Source: Calonectria ilicicola (lineage: Eukaryota; Ascomycota; Sordariomycetes; Hypocreales; Nectriaceae). From it: DNA of 64,000 bases. Under the pieces are notes generated by a model. It worked only from the letters and a program-made list of their open reading frames with translations. It had not been told where the DNA came from and did no database searches. Shown piece after piece: positions 1 through 11,741 of this stretch. The position numbers and the translations under genes were made by a program. Numbering within the stretch: position 1 is the stretch's first letter; the number at the start of each line of letters is the position of its first letter. The stretch is from positions 620,001-684,000 of the forward strand of contig CP085825.1 in the NCBI GenBank assembly GCA_020809705.1, given 5' to 3'.

Positions 1-3000
1 ATGCGTTAGACCCCAAGAAAAATACGAGCGGAGGTGACGTGATGGTTCGCTTCCAGTTCCAGCACGATAGCAAATCTCATTCGCCAGTAAGTTTAAATCT
101 TACGTAGATCATTCGCGAACAGCTTACTTGAACAAGGCTTGGTTATTCGCCTTATGGGGCTGAGCAAGTCTGTGGCGAGAACACAGCAAGGAGCAATCTA
201 ATTGCGTCTCCCACGTTCGTGCAACAAAGAGGATGCAGAAAAAGTCCCTTGACGTAACCCACATGCAAGTCCTTGCATCACCCAACACCACGGCCCGGGG
301 TGTCTAGCTGGACAGGGTTGGTCACGACCCAATATGTTGATGTGGTATCGTCTGCAGGGCACACGCGGCCGCAGGCGAGAACAAAAAGGGACCAGCTAAT
401 AAGAGGGAAAATGGAAAGGGCACACAATTCCAACAAATTAGGACCGTAAGGTGCTAGGTGGGCTTGGTACCAACCACAGAAATCGAGGTGGTAATGAGCT
501 GAATGGGTGAAGCCCGCCAATGACCGGTGGGATACCGGAATCCGGGGGGGTTCACATTAGCCGGGGTCTTTAAGAGCGTCAAGACATATTGATACTACGC
601 AGAGGGAGGGTCGACGTGGCCAAAAGGGTGCCGCCTAGTCGTGTCACGTTATGAGCTACCGACGGATAAACTCGCTCGGCTGACAGGAGTTTGAGGCCCT
701 TCGGTAACGAGCTATATGGCATACTTCTCTTTTTGTTCTGATGGAACAATTTACGCGGCTATCCATGGGCTGTATGAGATACTTCCTTTGCCATGCTTCC
801 TCTGCCGCTTTAGAAGCATTGGTTGCGATGCGTGTTTCATGCTGAGGGCATCAGATCGGAATCAGGTCCCGAGGATCCAGCTATCCGAAGCCCTTTTCGT
901 TGTAGAATCTTCAGCCCTGGCAAGGTCGGACGAAGCAAGGTCGAAAACGCAAGACAATAGGGTCAATGGAGGGTGTGGAGGCGACCGGGGGTTAGTCGGC
1001 GGGTCCGTTCCTCCATCATCCGTGTCCATCCCATTGGCATACCTTGTCATCCCGATTGTTAGCTCGAGACTTGGTCAGCAATTTGTGGGAGAAATTGACC
1101 CGTTGTGGTGAAGTGTCGCACCGGGTTCCGCACCCAAACAGGCCATTGCGATCTCGGCTCTTTGCGTATTTTCTCAAAGTATTTTGCATGAAGCGATACG
1201 TTCCACCACGTGTTCGCCTCATATGCATGGCGTTCACGGTCGAGCATCTTGGTGTCGGCAGGTAACTCACACTTGGCGAATCTAAATGCCAACAGCTCGG
1301 GAAAGACGGAGAGCGGGATGGTGAGACGGCGATGTTACGGGAAGTTTGACGGGAAGTTTAGCTGATGGCTTTCCCAGTGGTTTCAGGTGATTGCGACGAG
1401 TCTTGGGACGAATGGAGGTCCTGGGTTGGGCAAGTCGGGGAAGTCTCGGGTGGGTGTGATTTTGTTGGCAGTGAATTTTTAGATGCCGCATATAGCGGCT
1501 CGGAGGAAACATGTGTCACCCCGAAAACTCGTGCACTGTGCGTTGACATGTTGCAAACGAAAGGAAGCTTATGTGACGTTGTGGGAGACACTCGTGAGGC
1601 TGCAGATGGATGCTAAACGATGCTGCCCGGGCGCTATCACTGACGGGCCGTCAGCCATTTCGCCCGCAAACCGGCTTTGACTTACATACATCCAGGTGGA
1701 GGGAAGAGTCTTGAACAGGATTGGGATGATCCCTGGCTGGTAGGGGATGGCCGCGCATCGAACCATGCTGCTGAATAAAATACCGTCCAAATGCTGGGGC
1801 ATGGCGGCCAGCAACGGGATCGAAGGGTCCCGGGTTTTCGTACATGCATAATAGGTACATGCTAGCTTGGCGAATGGCTGATGAGCCGAGGGTGATGAAT
1901 GACGACGACATTGCCGATTTAAGCCTCGAGCATGGCCCTTCAGCCCTGATCTGGTCATCTGGTGACAGCCTCGTGGGAATTTTGAGCTGTAACGGCTGAC
2001 CCCATCTCGCTTCTCCAGGTGCGAGGGCCGAGATGAGATGGATGGAGACTGCCTTTGTCGGTGTAATGGTTGGGCTTTGGGCCCTGAGGGGAGTCAAGCT
2101 GGGTTCCGGTGTTGCACGCCACACTCCCACTTGAGATGTGGGGGAGATAGCACAATTCCGGGGCTTACCTAGGCTTTGCAGTTGGTGACTTCAGCACCGA
2201 TGCAAGTCGAATGGGTTGGATGGACCCTTGTATGTACTGGCCCATTTCTGAACCCATCTTTGTCCGAGAGCCTCCACCGGGAACCTCCCATACCCTCAAA
2301 GTACAATAGCATGCATGGTCAAACAGTTCAGGGCCAAAACCGTTCTTGGGGAGAACCCCACGTATGTGACGACGCGGCTGGTAATTAGCAAGGCTTTGGA
2401 GCCTCGGGCTAGCGAGAGAGAGACGACACGCAATTGCAAGCTAGCTAGCTTGAATAACGAAGGGGGGGTCGAGGCTACAGCGCGGCCAAGGGTGCGTGCC
2501 TGGAGAATCCCGGGTTGACAACATAACACAGCAGCCACAATGAAGTACAGTCGGGCAGGAAGGTGATGGCGGCTGCAGAGATCAGCGGCATGGCGATGAG
2601 ACATGAGGGCTCGGTGACGAGGGGGCTAGTAAAGGGGGTTGTCCGACATGACAGACAACACGAGAAGCCAAAGACAAACGAGAGCACATTTCCAGCCCAC
2701 CCACAATATGGAGCAGCATGGGCAGACACAATCAAATCCGTGGCGGCGGGAAAAGGGGGGCGCTAGGAAAGGAAACCAACGAAGTGCTGAAATTTGGGAC
2801 CCCACACATGAAGAGTTGGAGTTGATGTGTGGGAGAAGAGCGGAGCGACAGTGTACAGTGCGTGTGTTTGTAAGCCGTGACACGACACGACACGACACGA
2901 GAAGAGAAAAGATGGAGGCCGAACATGTCCGACTTCAACTCCAGGCCAGACACTGGACACCAGATACCAGACCGGCTCAACAAAGTTGACTGGCTCACAC

Positions 3001-5430
3001 CGTCTAATCTGGAGTTGTTGTAGAATGTGACATCGGAATCTGTGCTTGGACGGCGGCGGTTGTTTGGCGCTGTGGCATTTCTTTTTCCTATCCAACAAGC
3101 TGGGCGGGGCGTGATTGGATGAATTGCTGGATGGCTTCCGTGATCGATGGCGGAGAAGCTGGCAGAGGGTGGTGTTTTGTGCTTTTTTCTGGCAGTGGCA
3201 GCAGGCAGGACTCAACGGTCAACCCATGAGATGCCGCCGATGACCGTGCTGGTCGCCCTGCAACGGCCTGAAAAGGGCCCTGAAAGCACAGCGCACACCG
3301 AGATCCAGGGTTGTTCGAGGCCTGCCAAAGGGGGCTTAACACTTTAACACAGGGCACTGCCGGGCCCTAAAGCTTCTTGGGCGCTAAAAGGATGGCGCAA
3401 GTCGAGCTGGGGCGGGAAGACGGGCAGGCTTCGGCCGAGGCGACTTGGACAAGACTTGGTCGTGGGTGGCGATGTAGGCAAGGACGCCATGGACTTGGCC
3501 ACGAGGTACCTGAACGTTGGATGAGATGTTGGACTTCTCTCTGCTTTCTATCCCTGCCCATCTTGCTCGCAGTCGCTGCTCATCGGGCAAAGCAAGCGAC
3601 CATCTCGGTGTCGGTGACCATGTATTCGCACAGTGTTCCCAGGCCCCAGCTGCACTGGCAACCCACCCGGCGTTGGTAACCCTGGCCAAGACAAGAGGAC
3701 GCAATACCCCCCACACATCGTCATTTCAGTGCCCGTCATTAGCCCGGCTATCAAATCAAAATGGGGTGCGCCTGGGCTGCAACGGACAAACGCAGTGGGC
3801 CGAGGACGCTGAGGAGGGGAAAAAATGTACAGTTTGGCCTGAATACACGAGTATGTATCGCCAGTTTTTTTTCATTTGAGGAACGATTCGGCGGAACCAG
3901 TACTGCTGTACTTCTAGGGTACAAGTTCTCTGCACAGTGTTCCTCCCGGAGGAGCACTGAGCGCTCCCCAGCACACTTACTTGACAGGCGTCACGGCGGG
4001 AGAGCACCCGCCAACAGGATCGGCCTCATCTATTTCACACCATCGCGCTCTCTTGACGATAACCAGGTACGCACTGCATGGTCCCACAGTCGTCCCTTGG
4101 GAGGTGAATTTCCCTGGGCGAGGGTGGACGCGGGTAGGTAGCGTGCTATCTCACAGACATTTCAGGGCAGGGGAGCGACGGACGGAGCGCGGACATGGGA
4201 CTGGTAATTTAGGTATGGATGAGGACCAGGTACCTTCAACACGGACTTGACTGCCCGCAGAGAGTAGGTACCATGGACTCGGGTACCTCCCTCGACCCGG
4301 CCCGGGCACGGTAACCCCCGACTTGGCCCGTCTACAGCGATTTGCACATAGTGGCAGTGGGTTACACCTGCCCTACAAACCCGTCTCGCGGTCTTGCACC
4401 GACCTGCCTAGAATGGACAGGGTACATCCGCCGAGGTACCGCGCTGTGCTCGTACGCTCTCAGGGCTTGTGCTGGCTGCCGCTGGCTGCCTTTGCCTGGT
4501 CTTGCCTCACCATCCCATCCCATCGCAACGTATCCATCGGCCATCGAATGTACCGCGCTGCACCCGCACCGCACCGCACCGCACCTGCCAACTTGTGCGT
4601 GACGACTAAACTTGCCTTGCCGGCTGGCGCCCACCTGCACGTTGAAAGTGGTCCCGTCCCCACGAGGTGACTTCCACTTTGATTGATGATTGACCCGGCT
4701 GCTCCTTCTCCCTCTCCTTTCCCGCCTGGAATTTTTTCCCCCCCATCACACTTGCCCCATCGACGTTGATTCACTTCCTCAACTTCGCCGCTTCTCTCTC
4801 CCTCTTTTTCTTCTCTTCTCCCTCCTCCGCCTCCGCCTCCATTTCCTTGCAGACGTCCTGTCTGTTTTTACAGCGGCCCCGCGTGTCGACTGCATCTTTC
4901 CGCCCGAGGTTGATTTTCCTCATTTCGCGCCCTCACCGTCGCCCACTCCGCCTTCTCGAAGCTTTTGTGTGTGCCGTTTCCCGACCCGCGCCGCCTGATA
5001 TTTCTCCCTGCGACGTCTCTCGAACGATACCGTTGCGGTTCTACGACAAACAAACTCGGCCTTCTCGGGTGAGTTGATATTGTGGTGCAGGCATGCAAGG
5101 AACAAACGATTCTGCCAACGTGTTGCGATGACGGCCTGACGGTTTTTTTTTTGGTGGTTCTCGACGGATCCTCCCACCAAATGGATGACGCCGCGCAACT
5201 ACATCCGCGACATCAATTTCCACCACCTCCTCTTTCGGTCCTGTCGTCGCATACCGTCTCGTCCCCGACTTCCGCATCCTGCAGCCGCCCGACTCGTCGC
5301 ATTTTCAGAAGCTAATTCGGTTTGCTTGCCAGATTAATTTCGTCACCCGGCCAAAGTCATTTCCCGCAGATAACCTTTCTGCGGTGCCATCCTGCTCTAC
5401 ACTCGAGTTCGGAATCCAATAACCGCTATC
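1..5430. other. Gene-free stretch; ends in CT-rich leader
   Basis: No reading frame here shows a recognisable domain, a plausible ATG with splice-linked continuation, or protein-like composition. The open frames are short, overlap on both strands and often lack an ATG. About 4690-5010 is strongly CT-rich, a feature of fungal promoters and 5' leaders, and probably belongs to the gene that starts at 5431. A cluster of GGTACC palindromes lies at 4229-4440, and a pentamer repeat at 2879-2900. I see no RNA gene and no mobile element. Confidence 0.6.
2879..2900. repeat. Short pentamer repeat (CACGA)n
   Basis: About four perfect tandem copies of CACGA. This is a simple microsatellite in non-coding DNA with no apparent function. 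Confidence 0.8.
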
Positions 5431-7069
5431 ATGTCCTACTACGACAACCCTCAGTCCCAGTGGTCGGCTTCGGCCTCAGCCTCTGCTTCTGCTTCGGCTA
5501 CTCCCCAGAACAACTGGGATCATCAGCACACGGGCTCGACCACTCCAGTACGAGCTGGTATGTTTGGCCACCATGTTTCCTCGTCATGTTTCCACTAACC
5601 CGTCCGCTCAACAGGTGCCAGCGGCCCGCAGCCTCAGGATGACTATGCCTTTTCTTACCAGTTTGACGGTACGTTTTGGAACCTTTATACCACGTGCGAG
5701 ATTTTCGAGTTTCTCCTCCGAGTTATGAAGAACGGATTCGTTTTCGACTTGGTTTGCGCAGACTTGGGTGGAGAAGGCTTGGGGATATCATGTAATGGGG
5801 GAATATCAAATGCTGATGACATATCTTGTTTATAGAGGTTGACCGAGCCTACGAGAACTTGCAAAAGTCTGGCAAGGGCTACGGAATGGGTGGTCGACGT
5901 AAGTTTTCTCAACTATCCCGTCAACCAACCCTGCCAGGTTTCCCGCTCAGGTCTTGGTAAGTGGACTGGGACTGGCGGGGATCTAGAACGCCCCAACTAA
6001 CCCGCGCCCCCTTGTAGATGGACGAACTTCTCATGGACCCGGTTCCCGTCCTCATTCCGTCAATAACTTCGACGATGCTCGCGGTCCTCAGGGTCCTAAC
6101 CTTCAGAACTTCTACGCCAACCAGCGCCACCAGCCCTCGCGAGGCTCCAACGAGGCGGAGCAGGTCATGCAGGCAAAGAGAAGGATGGCAGCTCAGCGGG
6201 AGCGAGAGCTTCGAAATCTGCACACGGAGCAGCAATACCAGCGAAGTAGGCCTCCCTCTACTGTATAGCACTTCCTACTATCGCAAAGCAAAAATCACAA
6301 ATAGAAAAAATTCTGGTCATGGGCGGCTCAGGAGGATGACACTGGACGCTGCCCATGTTTTTGTTTTCTTCCCTTTTCAAACAAATTTTTTTGAGCAGCA
6401 CGCTTGTAATCCACTCTGTTTCCTTTGAATCTTGGCTAACAGATTTTCTACGTAGCTGTCCTCACTGATATGGCCATCGGGAACAAACATATGTCCGAGG
6501 AAGAGACCAGGGAGCTGATTGCCCGCCAGCGCAGCGCTCTCTACGGTGAAGGCCCATTTGCCGACAAGACTAGCTATGTTGATGAGACCGGCGTTGTTCG
6601 AACGGGTGCCCCTGGCGCTAGCGGCCCTTCGAGCATTCGCGGTCATTCGCCCATGACCTATGACGGCATTGGTCGTGCCCCTCCTACTGAGGCTGGCACT
6701 CCCGGTTCTGCTGGTGATGTCAACGGCCCTCCCGGCGAGCCTACCTCTCGCCCACAGAGCACCACCAGCCCCCAGACTGCTGGCCCAACCAACAAGGTCT
6801 TTGACAACGCTGTTGGACCCCAAAGCCGAACTAGCACTTCGAGTCCTACCGGCGGATCTCCTCCCCGAGACTTTGCTCCTGGATCCAAGCCTGGCCAGTC
6901 CGGCAACGCCGTTGCTCCCATCGGTACCCGACCCTCGGGTACCCCTGGTACTGCCTCTTCATCGAAGCGCTCAACCACACCTCTTGCATCTCCTGGAGGA
7001 TGGGGCCGCGGTAACGGTGTCTGGGGACAGTCTTCTGGCCTTGGCGCCCCTGCCAGCGTCTGGGGTTGA
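5431..7069 (+). CDS. Conserved fungal low-complexity protein, 361 aa
   Basis: Five exons: 5431-5557, 5615-5668, 5836-5898, 6018-6245 and 6456-7069. All introns are GT-AG and every junction closes in phase 1, giving 361 residues. The N terminus is rich in Ser, Ala and Gln (an SA repeat near residue 12). A charged helical stretch follows, rich in Arg, Glu and Gln (about residues 115-155), containing MQAKRRMAAQRERELRNL. Then comes a well-formed block, SEEETRELIARQRSALYGEG, which is the likely conserved core. The last 170 residues are Pro/Gly/Ser/Thr-rich and probably disordered. No catalytic motif, signal peptide or membrane segment is visible. I do not recognise a characterised family. The start is the first ATG after the CT-rich leader and yields an unbroken model. 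Confidence 0.82.
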
Positions 7070-8811
7070 GATTATTAAAAAAAATTACCCCAGGCCTAGT
7101 TTGAATACTGGGATTGAGGCGTTGTGGCTGCATGGGATATCGGCGCTGAGGTAAGGGATCTTTGGTGTTGACACGGTCAAATGGTCTGGGTTGGGTCGGA
7201 ACTGGGCGCTGGTGCCTGTCATTCCTTGCTGCTGGTGGCCAAGATTGGCTGGCATTTTCTGGGCTCGGGAGGAAAGAAAACATAGTATATCACTACTAGG
7301 ATCCGGTTGGAGCTGGATGGTCTGATTAGGGGAAACGGGAACGGACTGGAAGGCATCTGCGAAGGAGTTGAAATCTTTGTCTTGTTTGTTTTGGCCTGGT
7401 TGCTGGTTTGGAACGGTTGAAATGGGAGTTGCATTATCGTCACATCACGGCGTCTACAAAGTTCGGGGTGTCGATTTCTGCATGTGTGTGTCAGCAACGG
7501 GAAATGGAGAGCTTATTGGGACATGCTCTTGTTTTGGGATGGTATTGGACGTTTTGGGATTGACTTGGAACGGAAATTGGGAGGCATGGTGCCTACGGCG
7601 CTCGTCATGTTATTGGGACCGGTAACGTCTCACTCACCAACGAATACCCCAAACGGCGCGGATGCAGGTGTTTTATCACGGCTTTCCAATCAAAGGAATA
7701 CCTGCAGATCGGCTGCGACATCTACAAGCATAATCGAAGCGGCGTGTTCGGAGTCTTCCACCAAGGTGTTTGTTGTTTTGGCGCGCGTGAAAAGGCAACG
7801 GGAAAGGTTACATGGGACGGTTTGTCACTCCTCAACTCAGCAAAAGAAGACATGACTTGAATCATCATATACGGCAAAAAAAAAAAAATTACGAAAACAA
7901 CACAAAAAAAGGCATTACTTGGGGTTTTAGGGCGGATTCTCTTGGGTCTGTTTTCGGTTTTTCTTGCTTTTGGTTTGTTTGGGTTGGGTTCGGAACACGG
8001 TCAGGCTTTGGGGTTGGGTTTTCTCTGGGATGTTTGGCAGGACAGGTGTCGTCATTGGCTTTCAGATGGTCGCTTGGGGGAATTCGGCATTTGGGATGTT
8101 CAAGGGTGACGGTAATGCCAGGGGTCAGTCGGTACAGGAACAGGTTAGTTTAAGGGGATAGGTTGGGTCGAAGTGTATTGGCGAAGTAATTTGCAGAGAC
8201 ATGCGGTGCCAGAGCCAGGTGATATTTGGTGTCTTGGGAGTATATTCGTCTTGATCGTGTGACAACCAATTAACCTCACTTGGCCATGGCATCTTGTATG
8301 CTCTGATAGATTTGTATATATTCCCGTTGATGAGCGAAAAAACGACTTGCTAAAGCTTGGCGGATTAACGTTTACCTTGGTCGTTTCACGCACCAACCAC
8401 TCTTTAAATTATTATTGACCAACTTAAAGTATATATTATGGTCATGGCGATAAAGGTTGAAAGTCAAAAAGTTTCAACTTAATCACGATGGGCACCTCGG
8501 GTTTTCGGATCTCCCGGCTCCATGATAGCAAGTGGCATTTGGGTCGAAAAGGCGCTTACGTACTGCAGGTATCCCATCGCCCACCATACCTGTTTTGAGC
8601 CTTGGACCCGGGGAGAAGGCCGCAGCCGCCTCTGTTCGGTGTGGAGTTGTCCCCGGATTTATCACGAATGACAATAACCGATTTCTGGAGAGAGGGGCTG
8701 AAACCTGTTTAAAGGGCAATCGGGGGTTTCTTCCTCCTTCCTTTCCCTTGTTAACCTTTTGGGATCCCTTGAGCACGAAAGAAATAGCACACTCTGTGGA
8801 TAATTATCAAC
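7070..8811. other. Intergenic region, probably 3' UTR plus promoter
   Basis: T- and G-rich sequence after the stop codon at 7069, with an A-run near 7876. Frames in it have no domain and no consistent exon structure. It probably holds the 3' UTR of the upstream gene and the promoter of the O-methyltransferase-like gene. No RNA gene was seen. Confidence 0.5.
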
Positions 8812-9832
8812 ATGGCCCAGTTTGATGAAAAGAAGGCCTATGTTGAGCAGGAGGATGCGGTTTGGTTCGACGATGGCCGGGAGATTGAGTTGCTGCACTT
8901 TGTATACAACCAACCCAACATCAACGAATTACGCGGGTCACCAGAGAAGATCCTTGCCGTTATTGACGTCTATGCACGAACTAAAAAATATCTCATGAAT
9001 GTGGGAGAGGACAAGGGCAAGATTGTGACGGATCTGATCAAGGAGATCAAACCTCAGACCATGGTGAGTATTTTACGCATTCAATGTTCATCAGTGACTG
9101 CTTCAGGACAATTCTCTAGGAACTCAGCCTAATTATTTTGATAGGTCGAACTTGGAGGCTATGTTGGATACTCTACCATTCTTTTTGGAGACGCTGTACG
9201 CCGCGCTGGCGGTGCGCGGTATTGGAGTTTGGAACGCAATCCAGAGTTTGCAGCTGTTATCACGTCACTCATCGACCTTGCAGGGCTGAGTGACATTGTC
9301 AAGGTCATCGTTGGTCCCAGTGACGCCTCACTGCGGCGGCTGTACGCCGAAGGTCTCCTGACCAAAATTGACTTGATGTTCTTGGACCACTATAAGCCCG
9401 CCTACACATACGACTTGAAGTTGTGCGAGCAACTTAAACTGGTGCGACCAGGCAGCGTCATGGCTGCCGACAACGTCATCAAGCCGGGCAATCCCCCGTA
9501 CCTTGCCTACGTGCGTAGTAGCACAGCAGAGAAGCGTGCAGCGCTGGGCCAGACAGGCGGGGCATCGTTAACAGAGGATTTTGGCGAGAAAACGGCCAAG
9601 CAGTACGCTAGGAGACAAGGCGAGGAGAAGCTAGACGATGAAGTAAAGGGAGATCCGAGCTTGGTATACCAGAGTACATTGATCAACAGCTGGGAGCCGA
9701 CTGGAGTACCGGTAAGTTCTAGAACCCATTACTCCCCTGCCATAAACGCGAGTTAACTCAGTGTGATAGGATGGAGTTGAGATTACGAGATGTGTCGGAA
9801 AGGAGGAATGGATCGAGAAGGTAACTTCGTGA
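8812..9832 (+). CDS. Catechol O-methyltransferase-like SAM-dependent methyltransferase, 293 aa
   Basis: Three exons: 8812-9063, 9145-9711 and 9770-9832, with phase 0 GT-AG introns. The product aligns by eye with the catechol O-methyltransferase family: the SAM-binding glycine motif VELGGYVGYSTI (about residues 85-96), the acidic residue of WSLERN that contacts the SAM ribose, and the metal/catechol site FLDHYK (Asp165) and ADN (Asp193, Asn194). The 28-residue spacing between the two Asp residues equals that of mammalian COMT. In this family a Mg2+-bound catechol hydroxyl receives the methyl group from SAM. The protein is probably cytosolic, with no signal peptide. In fungi such enzymes are linked to phenolic or catechol detoxification, and the true substrate is unknown. 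The third exon is small (20 residues) and the least certain part. Confidence 0.9.
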
Positions 9833-10825
9833 AGACCCTGCTACTGCGTTAAACTAAGGCACGCATAGGGATCCAATTCTGGAAACACATCTAAACTTTA
9901 GCTCAGCGAATTATTGTAAATGGAAATGTGTGCTTCCGCTTTTGAACTGGCTCCGCCCCTCTTTTGGCCGCGGTACTTTGGATGTGACGAGCATGTGGGG
10001 ATCAGAGACACAGCACGCCTTGACTTGTTGAGCGTGGCGGAGTTTTCCTTTGGGTGATTGTGACTTGATCTGAAGACTTATTGGTACTATTGAAGAGCAT
10101 TTTGCAATTCAAAAACAGCGCATCGGGACACATGCATGCTCAATGGCCGTTGGAATGTTGATGTTGGGCCCAACACAGCAAACCATCACTCTTGGCGTCC
10201 AGTCACCTGTGTGCCTCCCCTCACCAACTCAATTGTCCCAATCAAAAGTCACAATTGAGAAAACCACCCACACGGTGTGATTTCTACGTTTGTGGTCACA
10301 TGACAAAATAGAAATGTGGTTCAACCATGGGAGGCGGGGGTTTGAAAGTACAGGGTTAGGTTGCTGGAACATTTTTGGAGGGCACATTCGCTTCCAAAGA
10401 ACGGGACAATAAGCTGGGATACACCATGAAATACGTGGACGGGGTATTAGATCTGTGGAAGCTCAGTTCGAGGGCAATTGGCATCGAGTGTTCTTGCATG
10501 ATCGTGTCTCATCACCAGAGTCTAGGCCGTACTTTATCTTTGTACGGTGAACACCTGATTGAGATATCCTGAAGGACACCCTGCGCCTTGTCCGATAAAG
10601 TGTCTTTGGTTTAAACTTTTTTGGACGATTGTTCACACTGCATGTAGCAAATGGTGATGAGACATACATACGTATTCTACAACGATGTATTAGACTAGAC
10701 GCAAATCATTAACTAGCTAACAATCCAGAAAGCCATCCCAACGCCCTACTCCTCGTATCATGATCTCGCTAAAATACACATGAAACTGTTTCTTTTTGGG
10801 TGTATCCTTTGCAGGATACTGCGGC
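9833..10825. other. Convergent intergenic region
   Basis: Lies between the convergent ends of the methyltransferase gene and the minus-strand peroxiredoxin-like gene. No coding frame or RNA gene is supported, so it presumably holds the two 3' UTRs. Confidence 0.5.
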
Positions 10826-11741
10826 CTATGTCATTAGTATTCTTGCACCAAACTCCAAGTCCATTACATCGTCCGCCCGCAACGCCTTGCCACCCCATAC
10901 AACGGTACCCGTGCCGTCAATGGCAAAAGCGCCGGCCTCTTGCCACTTGTTGCCCATGACGGTTGACGGGCCTTCGTCTTCCTCATCATCCACCGGGGGC
11001 TTCTCCGGGATGCCCCTTCGCTGGATAGCAGTGGCGACCTCATCGCCGAGCCAGCCCTTCTCCTTCCACCCTTGCACCTGCGTGGTCGGGTTGAACAGGT
11101 ACCACATGCTACCGAGGCCGAGGCCCCAGGCGGCATAAAGGGCGCGATCTTCGTCAACGACGACGTTGACGTTCCAGGCGCCGCTTAGCATGTCGACCCA
11201 CTTCTTGGTGGCCTGCTCGGATGAATGAGACACGGCAATGCAAGTCAGGGCGTCGCCGTAGCGGTTGGAGAGAGTGCGGAGATTGAGAAACGTCTTCTGG
11301 GCAACTGCAGACAAAGGGAAAAAAAAACATGTGAGTGAGTTCAGCCTCAAAAAAGGAACAAGACGTGGGGATGGGGGATCGGGGATGACGCTACGTACAC
11401 GCACAACCAACACACCGCAGGAACACGAGCAGAACCCGGCGGCCGCCACCGAGAACAACGGCTCTCTTGGGGTCCGTCGGAGCTTTATCGCCAATGCCGG
11501 GCACGCGGGCGACGCTGACCGGGGGAGGCGCCGGGTTGAGCCACGGCTGGACGCTCAATGGCAGCGACTTGACGGACATCCAGCTGCCCCAGCCGGCGCT
11601 GCCGTCGTCGTCATGGTCGTCGGGGCCCGGCGGTTTCTTCCTGAGCTTGTTCGGCGTGCGGGCCGGCCCGGAGAAGTCCAGCAGGTCGCTGGGCAGGCCG
11701 GCCTTCTTCAGGGCCAGCTTGGTTGTCAGGCTGGAAAACAT
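10826..11741 (-). CDS. Peroxiredoxin-like / AhpC-TSA family thioredoxin-fold protein, 273 aa
   Basis: Two exons on the minus strand, 11741-11399 and 11304-10826, joined by a phase 1 GT-AG intron. The junction creates the sequence RCVGCAFAQKTFLNL, which matches the redox-centre region of the AhpC/TSA_2 (peroxiredoxin-like 2) group and confirms the splice. After it come the thioredoxin-fold elements SNRYGDALTCIAVS and a core WGGKALRADD near the C terminus. The centre is CxxC (CVGC), where many relatives have a single Cys followed by Pro, so a redox role is likely but the peroxidase chemistry is inferred. The first 90 residues are Pro-rich with an acidic DDHDDD patch. The ATG at 11741 has a purine at -3, and the further upstream frame opening at 11804 begins with GTG. 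Probably cytosolic. Confidence 0.85.

Noticed and set aside
716..1111. 131-codon plus-strand frame near the left edge
   Set aside because: No domain, no splice-linked continuation, and overlapped by equally long frames on the other strand.
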